NCBI GenBank assembly: GCA_016793355.1
Contig: JAEUMG010000017.1
Location: forward strand, 1 to 33,135
DNA from: Hyphomicrobiales bacterium
GTDB lineage: Bacteria; Pseudomonadota; Alphaproteobacteria; Rhizobiales; Aestuariivirgaceae
Direction of reading: 5' to 3'
DNA: 33,135 nucleotides
Position 1 is the first letter of the stretch, and each line of letters opens with the position of its first letter. Below the pieces are notes generated by a model. That model searched no databases, was not told the origin of the DNA, and saw only the letters and a program-made list of their open reading frames with translations. Both the position numbers and the translations under genes were made by a program. Positions 1-7,858 of this stretch are shown piece by piece.

Positions 1-128
1 AGCGGCTTCGGCACCCGCTCGACGGTCCCGCCCTCGACAAGCCCGATCATGGCGAAGAGCGCCATGACATGGCCGATGAGCGGCAGGCGCTGGTGTTCGA
101 TGGCTGAGGCCCTGTCCATGGCAGCCAT
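1..128 (-). CDS. Hypothetical protein, N-terminal part only
   Basis: Reading the minus strand from the ATG at 126-128 gives 42 open codons that run off the left edge, so only the N-terminus is visible. The peptide starts MAAMDRASAIEHQRLP and continues through a hydrophobic stretch (VMALFAMIGLVEGG) that could be a membrane segment. I am reminded of a conserved alphaproteobacterial hypothetical protein with an arginine-rich C-terminus, but that part lies outside the window. A second possible ATG is three codons in, at 117-119. No strong ribosome binding site is visible upstream of either. I cannot assign a function. The uninterrupted frame and the 150 bases of non-coding sequence before the next gene make a real gene plausible. 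Confidence 0.5.
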   Translation of the reverse strand, partial: MAAMDRASAIEHQRLPLIGHVMALFAMIGLVEGGTVERVPKP

Positions 129-201
129 ATAGAACACAAAAAGAACTTTGTCCAGTCCCCGATCCCGGATTTTGCAGAAATATTTCTCGCCTCACCCGCA
201 T

Positions 202-229
202 CGTCATCCCGGCTTGCGCCGGGATGACG
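202..229. repeat. REP-like palindrome (12-bp stem)
   Basis: A perfect inverted repeat has arms CGTCATCCCGGC (202-213) and GCCGGGATGACG (218-229) around a TTGC loop. It lies in the 148-base gap between the left-edge gene and the 3' end of the ClC gene. There is no T-run on either side, so it is not a typical intrinsic terminator. The GTCATCCCGG core is typical of dispersed palindromes scattered between genes in many alphaproteobacterial genomes. That it is repeated elsewhere in this genome is inference, since only one exact copy is in the window. Confidence 0.75.
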
Positions 230-276
230 GATTGTCGAGACTGTACGTGACTTCCCACTCAAATCGCGTCCGGCAC

Positions 277-1599
277 CTAGCTCCCGAGCTTTCCGGCCGT
301 CTCGAGGAGGCGATCGCGCAGGGATTCATAAACCGGCGGGTCGCGCGTGATGATGCCGACGAACATGGCGGCGAAGCAGGCCATGAGCATCGGCAGGAGC
401 ATGGTGACGCTGGCCGTCATTTCGATGACCAGAACGATGCCGGTCAAGGGTGCGCGGACGATGCCGGTGAAGAGAGCCGCCATGCCGACGACGGCAAATC
501 CGATGGGCTCTATGGCAAGGCCGGGGAACGCCCATTGGCAGACGAGCCCGAAGGCGAGACCCGCCTGTGCGCCGAGCACCAGCATGGGTGCGAAAAGACC
601 GCCGGGCGTTCCCGCCGCATAGGAGAGAGAGCCGAGGACCAGGCGCAACAGGATAAGCGCGGGCAAGAGCGCCAGCGCGTCGAGACCGTTCAGCGCGCGC
701 TGGGTCAATGGATCGCCGCCGCCGACAAGATCGGGATAGAAGAATGCCAGGGCGCCGATGCCCGCGCCGATGACGGCGGCGCGCAACTCGGCCGGCGCGG
801 ACTTGAAGCCGCCGACGAAAGACATCGTGGCAAGCAGCGTGCGATTGTAGACGATCGCGAAAAGACCGAGCAGCAAGCCCAGCACAAGGAAGAGCGGGCG
901 CGCGCCGGCCTCGGCATAGTCAAGGCCCTGGACGGTGAAATCCGGCGCATCGCCGAGAATGAGCCGCGACACCGAGACCGCCGTGGCGGATGTGCCGAGC
1001 GCCACCATGGCGATGCGCGGTTCGAAGCGCCGCACCAGTTCCTCCAGCACAAAAATGGCGCCGGCGATCGGTGCGTTGAACGCGGTGGCGAGCCCTGCCC
1101 CGGCGCCGGCGGCGATAAGCACACGCCGGTCGACCCAGCTTCTGCGGCAGATCGTGCCGACGAGATCGGCAAGGCTTGCGCCCATCTGCACGGTCGGTCC
1201 CTCGCGGCCAAGCGCAAAGCCCGAGCCGATGGCAAGCGTGCCGCCCACGAATTTGACCGGGAGCAGGCGGAACGGCGCCGGCGGCACTCTGCCCTCGATC
1301 ACCACCTCGACATGCGGAATGCCGCTGCCCGAGGCGACAGGCGAGTAGCGGCGCACCAGCCAGGCGGCGGCATAGCCGGCAAGCGCGCAGGCGGTCACGA
1401 CAAGGAGCAGGCCGATCAGCGGGAAGGCTTGCGCCTCGCCGACCAGGCGATTGCGGAGCGCGTCGGCATTGAGAAGCACGAGGCGGAAGAGACCGCCGAC
1501 GAGCCCGGCGGCAGCGCCGACGATCGGCGTCAGGAGCGCCAGGATGACAAGATCGCGCGGGGTCCTGCCGGGATCGAGATCGGATGCGGTGACCTTCAT
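277..1599 (-). CDS. ClC family chloride channel / H+-Cl- exchanger
   Basis: A 440-residue integral membrane protein of the ClC family, moving chloride across the inner membrane. The family signatures are present in order: GSGIP near residues 91-95, GREGP near 131-135 (its glutamate is the gating glutamate), AFNAP followed by the EE pair near 186-187 (second position of the internal proton-glutamate region of bacterial exchangers), GGLFAP in the second half, and a tyrosine near the C-terminus (PPVYESL). There is no CBS domain, as in the short bacterial ClcA type. The EE pair favours an H+/Cl- exchanger over a pure channel. The frame is open up to 1710, but that extension overlaps the upstream gene. 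The ATG at 1597-1599, five bases after that gene's stop, is the natural start, so the two genes are probably co-transcribed. Confidence 0.92.
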   Translation of the reverse strand: MKVTASDLDPGRTPRDLVILALLTPIVGAAAGLVGGLFRLVLLNADALRNRLVGEAQAFPLIGLLLVVTACALAGYAAAWLVRRYSPVASGSGIPHVEVVIEGRVPPAPFRLLPVKFVGGTLAIGSGFALGREGPTVQMGASLADLVGTICRRSWVDRRVLIAAGAGAGLATAFNAPIAGAIFVLEELVRRFEPRIAMVALGTSATAVSVSRLILGDAPDFTVQGLDYAEAGARPLFLVLGLLLGLFAIVYNRTLLATMSFVGGFKSAPAELRAAVIGAGIGALAFFYPDLVGGGDPLTQRALNGLDALALLPALILLRLVLGSLSYAAGTPGGLFAPMLVLGAQAGLAFGLVCQWAFPGLAIEPIGFAVVGMAALFTGIVRAPLTGIVLVIEMTASVTMLLPMLMACFAAMFVGIITRDPPVYESLRDRLLETAGKLGS

Positions 1600-1603
1600 G
1601 CCG

Positions 1604-3238
1604 TCATGAGGTCGGCTGGCCGAAGAGCGCGTTATAGAGCTTGCGGTCGCGGCCATAGACATCGGGACGGAACTCGATCGTGCCGGCATCGCCGCGGAAG
1701 GCCGTGCCATAGATCAGATGCACCGGAATTTTCTTCGGCAGCATGGCGCGCGCCGTCTCGCCAGCGGCGAGGACGTCGTTCACCCGCTGCTTCGACCAGC
1801 CGGGAATGCGCGCGGTGATGTCATAGGCGAATTCCACCGGCTCGGAGAGGCGGATGCAGCCATGGCTGAAGGCGCGACTGGTCTGCAGGAACTTGTCCTT
1901 GGACGGCGTGTCGTGAAGATAGATGTCGTGCTTGTTGGGGAGCATGAACTTGACCCTGCCCAGGGCATTCTTCGGGCCCGGCTTCTGGCGGAAGGTGAAG
2001 GGGAAATTGCCGGGTCCATGGGACGACCAGTCGATGGCATCCCAGGTCGTCAGCTTGCCGTTCCTGAAGATCTCGAAATCGGCCGCATAGGCGAACGGGT
2101 TCTGCTTCAGGCGCGGCAGCATCTCCTTGGTCGCGATGCTGTAGGGCACGGTCCAGGTCGGGTTGAATTCGACATAGGCCATCTCGCCTGAAAATTCCGG
2201 CGTCTGGGTTGCCGGCGCGCCGACCACGACCTTCATGCGATCGACGATCGTGTCCTGCTGGACTTGCTGCAATTCGAAGGCGGCGATGTTGACGATGATA
2301 TGATCGTCGCCGAGATTTTCGGGCATCCAGCGCCAGCGCTCCATGTTGAGCATGATCTGCCGGACGCGTTCGGAGGCCGGGACGTTCATCGCCTGAATCG
2401 TCTGGTTGCCGATATTGCCCCTGGCCTCGAGACCGTGGCGGGCCTGGAAACGTTGGACCGCGATGACGAGCTGCTGGTCATAGATCAGCGGATCGCCGGG
2501 TGCCTTCGCCCATTCGTAATCGCCGGTCGCCTGGAGCAGCGCGCGAATCCGTGGCACGCGCGGATCCTTGGCACCGGGCTTGAGCATCCCGCCCGGATCG
2601 ACCGTGCCCCAGCCGCCGGATTCATCGACGGCATGATAGAGTTTCAGCATCTTCTTGAGAGCCTGGTATTGCGGGTTCTTCGGCTCGAAGGAGGCAAGGA
2701 ACTTGCTGGGCTCGCGATATTTGTTGAGATCGGTCAGGACGCGCAGGACGTCGATGGTCTTGCGCGAGCGGAAAAGCCGCGGATCGACCTTCTGCGGGAT
2801 GACGCGGCCGATTTTCAGGTCCGCGGCATAGGCGACGAAGAATGACGAGAAATAAAGCTCGGCGCGTGCGGCCGACTGGGGATCGGCCGGGTCGATCGCA
2901 TCGCGAACGTCGGTGAGCGTTTCGATCGGGTAGTCGGCGGGATTGAGCCCGTCATCGGCGGCGCGCTCAAGCCGCTGGATGAAAGGCGTCATGCGGCCGG
3001 TGCCGACCCAATAGATGGTGCCGCCATTGTCGACGTAATGCGCCTTCAGTGCCGGCCGTATGCGCTGAATGGGAAGTGCGAGACGATCTGGGGATTCGAG
3101 GATGGCGGCGATGGCTTCGCCGGTTTCGCTGTAAGGCGGATTGAGATCGCCCTTGCCGGCATTGGCCGGCGTGGCAAGGACCGCGCAAAGCATGACGACG
3201 GCGGCGGCGATGTCGAGAAGCGCACGTTGCAAGCCCAT
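1604..3238 (-). CDS. L,D-transpeptidase, YcbB/LdtD type
   Basis: A periplasmic enzyme that forms 3-3 cross-links in peptidoglycan or attaches proteins to it. From the chosen start it begins with a clear Sec signal peptide ending in ATPANA (about 28 residues). A scaffold region and a peptidoglycan-binding-like segment (QQLVIAVQRFQARHG, roughly residues 255-285) follow, then a C-terminal YkuD catalytic domain with the SHGCIR motif near 458-463. The cysteine is the nucleophile. The overall length of about 544 residues fits the long YcbB class and not the short YkuD enzymes. The frame continues upstream to a GTG at 3274 with no ribosome binding site. The ATG at 3236-3238 has GAGG 11 bases upstream and gives the better signal peptide, so I chose it. 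The ClC gene follows after 4 bases. Confidence 0.9.
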   Translation of the reverse strand: MGLQRALLDIAAAVVMLCAVLATPANAGKGDLNPPYSETGEAIAAILESPDRLALPIQRIRPALKAHYVDNGGTIYWVGTGRMTPFIQRLERAADDGLNPADYPIETLTDVRDAIDPADPQSAARAELYFSSFFVAYAADLKIGRVIPQKVDPRLFRSRKTIDVLRVLTDLNKYREPSKFLASFEPKNPQYQALKKMLKLYHAVDESGGWGTVDPGGMLKPGAKDPRVPRIRALLQATGDYEWAKAPGDPLIYDQQLVIAVQRFQARHGLEARGNIGNQTIQAMNVPASERVRQIMLNMERWRWMPENLGDDHIIVNIAAFELQQVQQDTIVDRMKVVVGAPATQTPEFSGEMAYVEFNPTWTVPYSIATKEMLPRLKQNPFAYAADFEIFRNGKLTTWDAIDWSSHGPGNFPFTFRQKPGPKNALGRVKFMLPNKHDIYLHDTPSKDKFLQTSRAFSHGCIRLSEPVEFAYDITARIPGWSKQRVNDVLAAGETARAMLPKKIPVHLIYGTAFRGDAGTIEFRPDVYGRDRKLYNALFGQPTS

Positions 3239-3332
3239 GCGGAGCGGAACCTCGCGATTTATTCGAATCGCCACACCATAGAGTAAAAATCGCGGTGTGC
3301 ATGCTCAAGTTGGAGCAAGATTGCCCCCGGCC

Positions 3333-3395
3333 CTCCATCGGCGGGCTTGACCCGCCGATCCAGGCTGGATGGCCGCCTCAAGGGCGGCCATGGAG
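3333..3395. repeat. Compound palindrome, two hairpins in an outer stem
   Basis: Two adjacent perfect hairpins lie in the gap between the L,D-transpeptidase and the 3' end of the glutamine-synthetase-like gene. The first has arms ATCGGCGGG (3337-3345) and CCCGCCGAT (3351-3359). The second has arms ATGGCCGCC (3369-3377) and GGCGGCCAT (3383-3391). An outer pair, CTCCAT (3333-3338) with ATGGAG (3390-3395), could close both into a three-way junction. A small palindrome (ATCCAG-G-CTGGAT) joins them. The first hairpin, with its CTTGA loop, resembles dispersed repeats common in alphaproteobacteria. It lies just downstream of the minus-strand gene ending at 3400, so it may stabilise that transcript's 3' end. 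No U-run follows. Confidence 0.75.
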
Positions 3396-3399
3396 AACT

Positions 3400-4749
3400 T
3401 CAGACATTCAGCAAAAGATACTCCCGCTCCCAGGAGCTGATCACCTTGCGATAGTGCTGCATTTCCTCGTATTTCACATCGCGATAGGCTTCGACGAATT
3501 TTTCGCCGAGCAAGGTCTTGAGCGATTTGGTGTAGTTCAGCTTGTCGAGCGCTTCATCCAGGCTGATCGGCAGGGTGTGCGCATAGCGGTAGGCCGAGCC
3601 TTCGACGGGTTCGGTTGGCTTGATCTTCTCGATCATGCCGAGATAGCCGCAGGCAAGCGATGCGGCAAAGGCGAGATAGGGATTTGCATCGGCACCGGCG
3701 ACGCGGTTCTCGACACGCAAATTCGTTGGATCGGAGGCCGGCACGCGAAGCGAAACGGTGCGATTGTCGATCGCCCAGTGGACATTGGTCGGGGCATCCG
3801 ACTCCGGCACGAGCCTGCGATAGGAGTTCACATTGGGCGCTGCGAAGGGCAAGGCCGCGGCAAGATAGCGCTGCAATCCGCCGATGTGATTGAGGAAGAG
3901 CTTCGAGGGCTTTCCGTCGCGCCCGGCGAAAATGTTCTTCCCCGTCTTCGCATCCATCACCGATTGATGGATGTGCATGGAGGAGCCGGGCTCGTTCTCA
4001 TGCGGTTTTGCCATGAAGGTCGCATACATATCGTGCTTCAGGGCGGCCTGGCGGACGGTGCGCTTGAAGAGGAAGACCTGATCGGCGAGTTCCAGAGGGT
4101 CGCCGTGGTTGAAATTGATCTCGAGCTGGGCCGGCCCGCTTTCATGCGAGAGGGTATCGACGTCGAGTTCCTGCGCTTCGCAATAGTCGTAGATGTCTTC
4201 GACGATCGGGTCGAAATCATTGGCGGCGTCGATGCCATAAGCCTGGCCGCCGGCTTCCTTGCGCCCCGAACGGCCCACCGCGGCTTCAAGCGGATAATCG
4301 GGATCGAGATTCTTCTTGCATAAGTAGAATTCGAGTTCGGGCGCAATGACCGGGCGCCAGCCCTTCTCGCGATACAAGGCGAGCACCCGCTTCAAAACAT
4401 GGCGCGGCGCGATATCGACAGGCTCGTCATTCAGGTGGAAGACATCGCAGATCACCTGGGCGGTGGGCTCGGTGTACCAGGGCACCATGCGCATGGTCTC
4501 GGAGTCCGGCTCCATGTAGATGTCGATGGCGCTGTCGCTGACGGCGGACGTCTCCCAGACATAGCGGCCATTGATCGTCAGGGTAAAGACTTCCTCCGGG
4601 ATACGCAGGCCGCGCGAGCGCTGGCCTTTGAGAAATTTCTTCGGCGGCAGGATCTTGCCGCGCGCCGTTCCCGACATGTCGGCGACGAGACACTCGACTT
4701 CGCTGATCTTGTTGGCACTTATCCATTCTTCGAATTTGATTTGAGTCAT
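3400..4749 (-). CDS. puuA: Glutamine synthetase family, gamma-glutamylputrescine synthetase-like
   Basis: A 449-residue cytoplasmic ligase of the glutamine synthetase superfamily. Glutamine synthetase catalytic elements are visible: ELEFY at 138-142, E203 and E210 in SHESGPAQLEINF, HIHQS at 259-263, the RRLVPE nucleotide/glutamate-binding arginines near 311, and RVENRVAGADANPY near 345-358. Length and sequence fit the PuuA/GlnT-like group and not housekeeping GlnA. In that group the reaction is ATP-dependent ligation of glutamate to putrescine. The context is decisive: it diverges from a PuuB-like oxidase and lies in a polyamine cluster. Other gamma-glutamyl-polyamine or ethanolamide synthetases cannot be excluded. 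The frame opens to 4824, but the ATG at 4747-4749 has AGGG six bases upstream and matches the family N-terminus. Confidence 0.87.
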   Translation of the reverse strand: MTQIKFEEWISANKISEVECLVADMSGTARGKILPPKKFLKGQRSRGLRIPEEVFTLTINGRYVWETSAVSDSAIDIYMEPDSETMRMVPWYTEPTAQVICDVFHLNDEPVDIAPRHVLKRVLALYREKGWRPVIAPELEFYLCKKNLDPDYPLEAAVGRSGRKEAGGQAYGIDAANDFDPIVEDIYDYCEAQELDVDTLSHESGPAQLEINFNHGDPLELADQVFLFKRTVRQAALKHDMYATFMAKPHENEPGSSMHIHQSVMDAKTGKNIFAGRDGKPSKLFLNHIGGLQRYLAAALPFAAPNVNSYRRLVPESDAPTNVHWAIDNRTVSLRVPASDPTNLRVENRVAGADANPYLAFAASLACGYLGMIEKIKPTEPVEGSAYRYAHTLPISLDEALDKLNYTKSLKTLLGEKFVEAYRDVKYEEMQHYRKVISSWEREYLLLNV

Positions 4750-4832
4750 GATGCCCTGGTGGGTTGCAAGAAGATGCAGTCTAGCCGGGCTGCTTGACGG
4801 AGAAAACAGGGCCCGGCTAAGCAACCCGGATC
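4750..4832. promoter_or_regulatory. Divergent promoter region with nested inverted repeats
   Basis: These 83 bases separate two divergent polyamine-catabolism genes and must hold both promoters. An outer inverted repeat, GGGTTGC (4761-4767) with GCAACCC (4821-4827), encloses an inner perfect one, TAGCCGGGC (4782-4790) with GCCCGGCTA (4811-4819). A TTGACG box lies between the inner arms at 4794-4799 on the plus strand, but I see no convincing -10 at the expected distance. The arrangement suggests an operator controlling both directions. The regulator is unknown and no regulator gene is encoded nearby. Confidence 0.5.
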
Positions 4833-6110
4833 ATGCCTAAATCGATCGACGCGCTGTCCTATTATACGGCGACCGCCCACCCTTCCCCGGCCCACCCGAC
4901 GCTGAACTCCGATGTCACCGCCGATGTTTGCGTGATCGGTGCCGGCTATACCGGCCTGTCGGCGGCCCTGGAGCTCGCCAAAGCGGGGTATAAAGTTGCC
5001 GTTTTGGAAGCAAAAACCGTAGGTTACGGGGCTTCCGGGCGGAATGGCGGGCAAATCTGCACGGGCTTCTCGGCCGGGCAGGCAAAGATCGCAGCGCAGC
5101 TCGGCAAGGAGGATGCGGCCAAGTGCTTCGCGATCGCCGAAGAGGCCAAGCAACTCATCATCGATCGGATTAACGAGCACAAGATCGATTGCGATCTCGC
5201 CTGGGGCTATCTGCACTGCATCCCCAAGGCGCATCAATTGGGCGAACTTCACGCCTGGAAAGAGGAATGGGATGCGCTCGGCTATCGCGACAGCGAGGTT
5301 CTGACCAAGGCCGAACTCGAGGAGAAGGTCGGCACGCGGATCTATCACGGCGCCTTGCGCGAGGGTGGCGCGGGACATTTCCATCCGCTCAATTACTGCC
5401 TGGGCCTGGCGCGCGCGGCGACGGCGGCCGGCGCGGTCATCTACGAGAATTCGCCGGTCATCGAGATCGACACGGGCAATCCGCCTTCGGCGCGCACGGC
5501 GGAAGGAAAGGTCACGGCCAAGTTCATGGTGATCGGCGGCAATGCCTATCTCGGGCGCACCGTGCCCAAGCTCTATGGCCGCGTCATGCCGGTTACGAGC
5601 TACATCATCGCGACGGAGCCCCTGGGGGAGAACAGGGCACGCGCACTGATCCGGGACGGCGAGGCGGTTGCGAACACGAATTTCATCGTCGATTACTACC
5701 GCATCACCGGCGATACGCGCTTGCTCTTTGGCGGGAGGGCCGCCTATTCGACGCTCGAACCGCCCAATCTCGGCGCTTACATGAAGCCGCGCATGCTGGG
5801 CGTGTTTCCGGACCTGAAGGACGTGCGGATCGACTATGCCTGGGGCGGCTATATCGCGATCACGTCCAACCGCATCCCCGATTGCGGGCGATTGTCGCCG
5901 ACCGTCTATTACGCGCATGGCTATTCGGGACAGGGCGTGGCACTTGCCGGCATGTATGGAAAGCTCATGGCCGAGTGCATTCGCGGGCAGGCGGAGCGAT
6001 TCGATCTGTTGGCGCGCGTCAAGCACCTGCCCTTCCCCGGCGGCGCGATGCGCACGCCTCTGCTGGTGGCGGCGATGCTGTTTTACCGGCTGCGGGATGC
6101 GCTGTCTTAA
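4833..6110 (+). CDS. puuB: FAD-dependent oxidoreductase, gamma-glutamylputrescine oxidase-like
   Basis: A 425-residue flavoenzyme of the D-amino-acid-oxidase (DAO) fold. The Rossmann motif GAGYTG is at residues 36-41, with the ribose-binding glutamate near 59 and the FAD-contact segment GYGASGRNGGQ at 64-74. The C-terminal part (GYSGQGVALAGMYGK) is the usual FAD-binding closure. PuuB-type enzymes oxidise gamma-glutamylputrescine to gamma-glutamyl-gamma-aminobutyraldehyde with release of ammonia and hydrogen peroxide. The assignment rests on similarity in layout and on the divergent PuuA-like gene 83 bases away. A generic amine or amino-acid oxidase of the same fold is the alternative. The ATG at 4833 lacks a strong Shine-Dalgarno sequence (GGAT only). 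Confidence 0.87.
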   Translation: MPKSIDALSYYTATAHPSPAHPTLNSDVTADVCVIGAGYTGLSAALELAKAGYKVAVLEAKTVGYGASGRNGGQICTGFSAGQAKIAAQLGKEDAAKCFAIAEEAKQLIIDRINEHKIDCDLAWGYLHCIPKAHQLGELHAWKEEWDALGYRDSEVLTKAELEEKVGTRIYHGALREGGAGHFHPLNYCLGLARAATAAGAVIYENSPVIEIDTGNPPSARTAEGKVTAKFMVIGGNAYLGRTVPKLYGRVMPVTSYIIATEPLGENRARALIRDGEAVANTNFIVDYYRITGDTRLLFGGRAAYSTLEPPNLGAYMKPRMLGVFPDLKDVRIDYAWGGYIAITSNRIPDCGRLSPTVYYAHGYSGQGVALAGMYGKLMAECIRGQAERFDLLARVKHLPFPGGAMRTPLLVAAMLFYRLRDALS

Positions 6111-6352
6111 GTTCAGGTCTGCGTAGAGTACTGCGGGCAAGGTTGCGCAAAGGCCCGCGATATGTCACTAAGAGCATCATGTGCTTCCGCATCACATCGA
6201 CCGGAAGACTGCTCCGGCTCTGGTGCCGCACCGCCTATGATGAGGTGATGCTGCATTGCGCCCGCATCGGGTATAAGCCGTAATAAGACTTAAATCTTAT
6301 TACCTGCCCGCAGCAAAGCGCGGCGCCCCGCCCTCGTTCCCGGAGCCAGATC
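6111..6352. other. Intergenic region before the aminotransferase gene
   Basis: A 242-base gap between the oxidase and aminotransferase genes. It holds no convincing conserved gene. A possible 34-codon ORF (ATG at 6179-6181, stop TAA at 6281-6283) starts MCFRITSTGR and has AAGAG upstream, but could be chance. The right part contains the 24-bp palindrome at 6280-6303. A TTGCGC box at 6256-6261 lies 19 bases before TAATAA (6281-6286), which would put the palindrome over the -10 position. This is a weak promoter prediction. Confidence 0.4.
6280..6303. promoter_or_regulatory. 24-bp palindromic operator candidate
   Basis: Perfect 9-base arms GTAATAAGA (6280-6288) and TCTTATTAC (6295-6303) flank the 6-base spacer CTTAAA. 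The element is AT-rich in a GC-rich neighbourhood and ends 49 bases before the aminotransferase ATG. Length, symmetry and position are those of a dimeric repressor site. As RNA it would form a weak A-U hairpin without a U-tail, so a protein-binding site is more likely than a terminator. Confidence 0.6.
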
Positions 6353-7738
6353 ATGACCGCTCACTCGAAGAACCTGAATATCGCCGAACTCGTCCGCAGC
6401 GACATCACCCATCATTTTCATCCGTTCACCGACCATAAATCCTTTCACGCGGAAGGCGGGCCGCGGGTCATCACGCAGGCCGACGGCATCTGGATATGGG
6501 ACGCCAACGGCAACAAGCTGCTCGACGGGATGGCCGGCCTGTGGTGCGTGAATGTCGGCTATGGCCGCAAGGATCTCGCCGAGGCCGCCTATCGGCAGAT
6601 GCTTGACCTCCCTTACTACAACACGTTCTTCAAGACGACGACTGTACCGTCGACGGAACTCGCGGCGAAGATCTCATCGGTGATGCCGGAGCGCTTCAAG
6701 CATATTTTCTTCGTCAATTCCGGATCGGAGGCCAACGACACGATCGTTCGTCTCGTACGCCATTACTGGAAGCTCAAGGGCAAGGCGTATCGGACGCATT
6801 TCATCGGGCGCAGGCGCGGCTATCACGGCTCGACCATGGCGGCGGCAAGTCTCGGCGGCATGCAGGGAATGCATGAGCAAGGCGGGCTGCCCTTGCCGGG
6901 TTTCCATCACGTTCTGCAGCCGCACTGGTTCGATTTCGGCGGCGATCTGAGCCCGGATGAATTCGGCTTGCAGGCGGCCGCGGAAGTCGAAAAGAAGATT
7001 CTCGAACTCGGCCCCGACAATGTCGCGGCCTTCATCGGCGAGCCGATCCAGGGCGCCGGTGGCGTAATCATCCCACCAAAGACCTACTGGCCGGAAATCC
7101 AGAAGATCTGCCGGAAATACGGAATTCTCATCATCGCCGATGAAGTCATTTGCGGTTTCGGCCGCACAGGCAAGTGGTGGGGCTTCGAGACCATGGGCTT
7201 CGAGCCCGATATCGTGCCGATGGCGAAGGGACTTTCCTCGGGCTATCTGCCGATCGGGGCGGTCGCCTTCTCGGACAGCATCATCAGGGAATTCTTCGAC
7301 AAGGGCGGCGAATTCTATCACGGCATGACCTATGCGGGACACCCGGTGGCGGCGGCGGTCGCCCTCAAGAACATTGAAATCCTGCAATCCGAAAAGCTTG
7401 TCGAACACACCGCCGCGCTCGGGCCCTATCTTGCCAAGGCGCTGCGCAGCCTCGAGGATCATCCGCTTGTCGGGGAGACCCGCTCGGTCGGGCTGATCGG
7501 GGCCATCGAACTGGCCTCCGACAAGGCCAGGCGCGCGCGTTTCAAGGACCCGGGCCGGGTGGGCACGATCTGCCGCGACCATTCGTTCAAGGCGGGCCTC
7601 ATCATGCGGGCCTGCTGGGATACGATGGTGCTGGCACCGCCGCTCGTCATCTCCAAGAAGGAAATTGACGAAATGACACGCCTCGCCCGGCAGGCTCTCG
7701 ACGCGACCCTCGCCGACGTCAAGCATGAGATGAAATGA
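6353..7738 (+). CDS. Class III aminotransferase, putrescine-pyruvate type (SpuC-like)
   Basis: A 461-residue PLP enzyme of fold type I, class III (omega-aminotransferases). Visible landmarks are NSGSEAND (122-129, PLP phosphate contact), the cofactor aspartate in IADEVICGFGRTG (D263) and the Schiff-base lysine K292 in PMAKGLSSGYLP. The N-terminal HHFHPFTDHKSF block and GLWCVNVGYGR are typical of the subgroup that includes putrescine/spermidine-pyruvate transaminases. The likely reaction is transfer of a putrescine amino group to pyruvate, giving 4-aminobutyraldehyde and alanine. Its place between a PuuB-like oxidase and a polyamine-binding protein supports this. Beta-alanine or taurine transamination are alternatives within the same family. 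Confidence 0.88.
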   Translation: MTAHSKNLNIAELVRSDITHHFHPFTDHKSFHAEGGPRVITQADGIWIWDANGNKLLDGMAGLWCVNVGYGRKDLAEAAYRQMLDLPYYNTFFKTTTVPSTELAAKISSVMPERFKHIFFVNSGSEANDTIVRLVRHYWKLKGKAYRTHFIGRRRGYHGSTMAAASLGGMQGMHEQGGLPLPGFHHVLQPHWFDFGGDLSPDEFGLQAAAEVEKKILELGPDNVAAFIGEPIQGAGGVIIPPKTYWPEIQKICRKYGILIIADEVICGFGRTGKWWGFETMGFEPDIVPMAKGLSSGYLPIGAVAFSDSIIREFFDKGGEFYHGMTYAGHPVAAAVALKNIEILQSEKLVEHTAALGPYLAKALRSLEDHPLVGETRSVGLIGAIELASDKARRARFKDPGRVGTICRDHSFKAGLIMRACWDTMVLAPPLVISKKEIDEMTRLARQALDATLADVKHEMK

Positions 7739-7858
7739 AGCGAAATTCAGTTGAACCCCGGCAGAAGGGGCGTAAGCTGACAATCATATGCGGCCAAGAC
7801 CGCCGAGCGACGGCGTCCGGGAATGGTGCCGGAGCTCACAAAACATGAGGAAACTGAA

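Noticed and set aside
148-1818. Long plus-strand ORF antisense to the ClC gene
   Set aside because: Rich in Arg, Asp, Glu and His as expected of a shadow frame opposite a GC-rich membrane protein gene. No domain recognised, while the minus strand has complete ClC motifs.
4746-6140. 464-codon minus-strand ORF opposite the PuuB-like gene
   Set aside because: Would run over the divergent promoter and has no recognisable motif.
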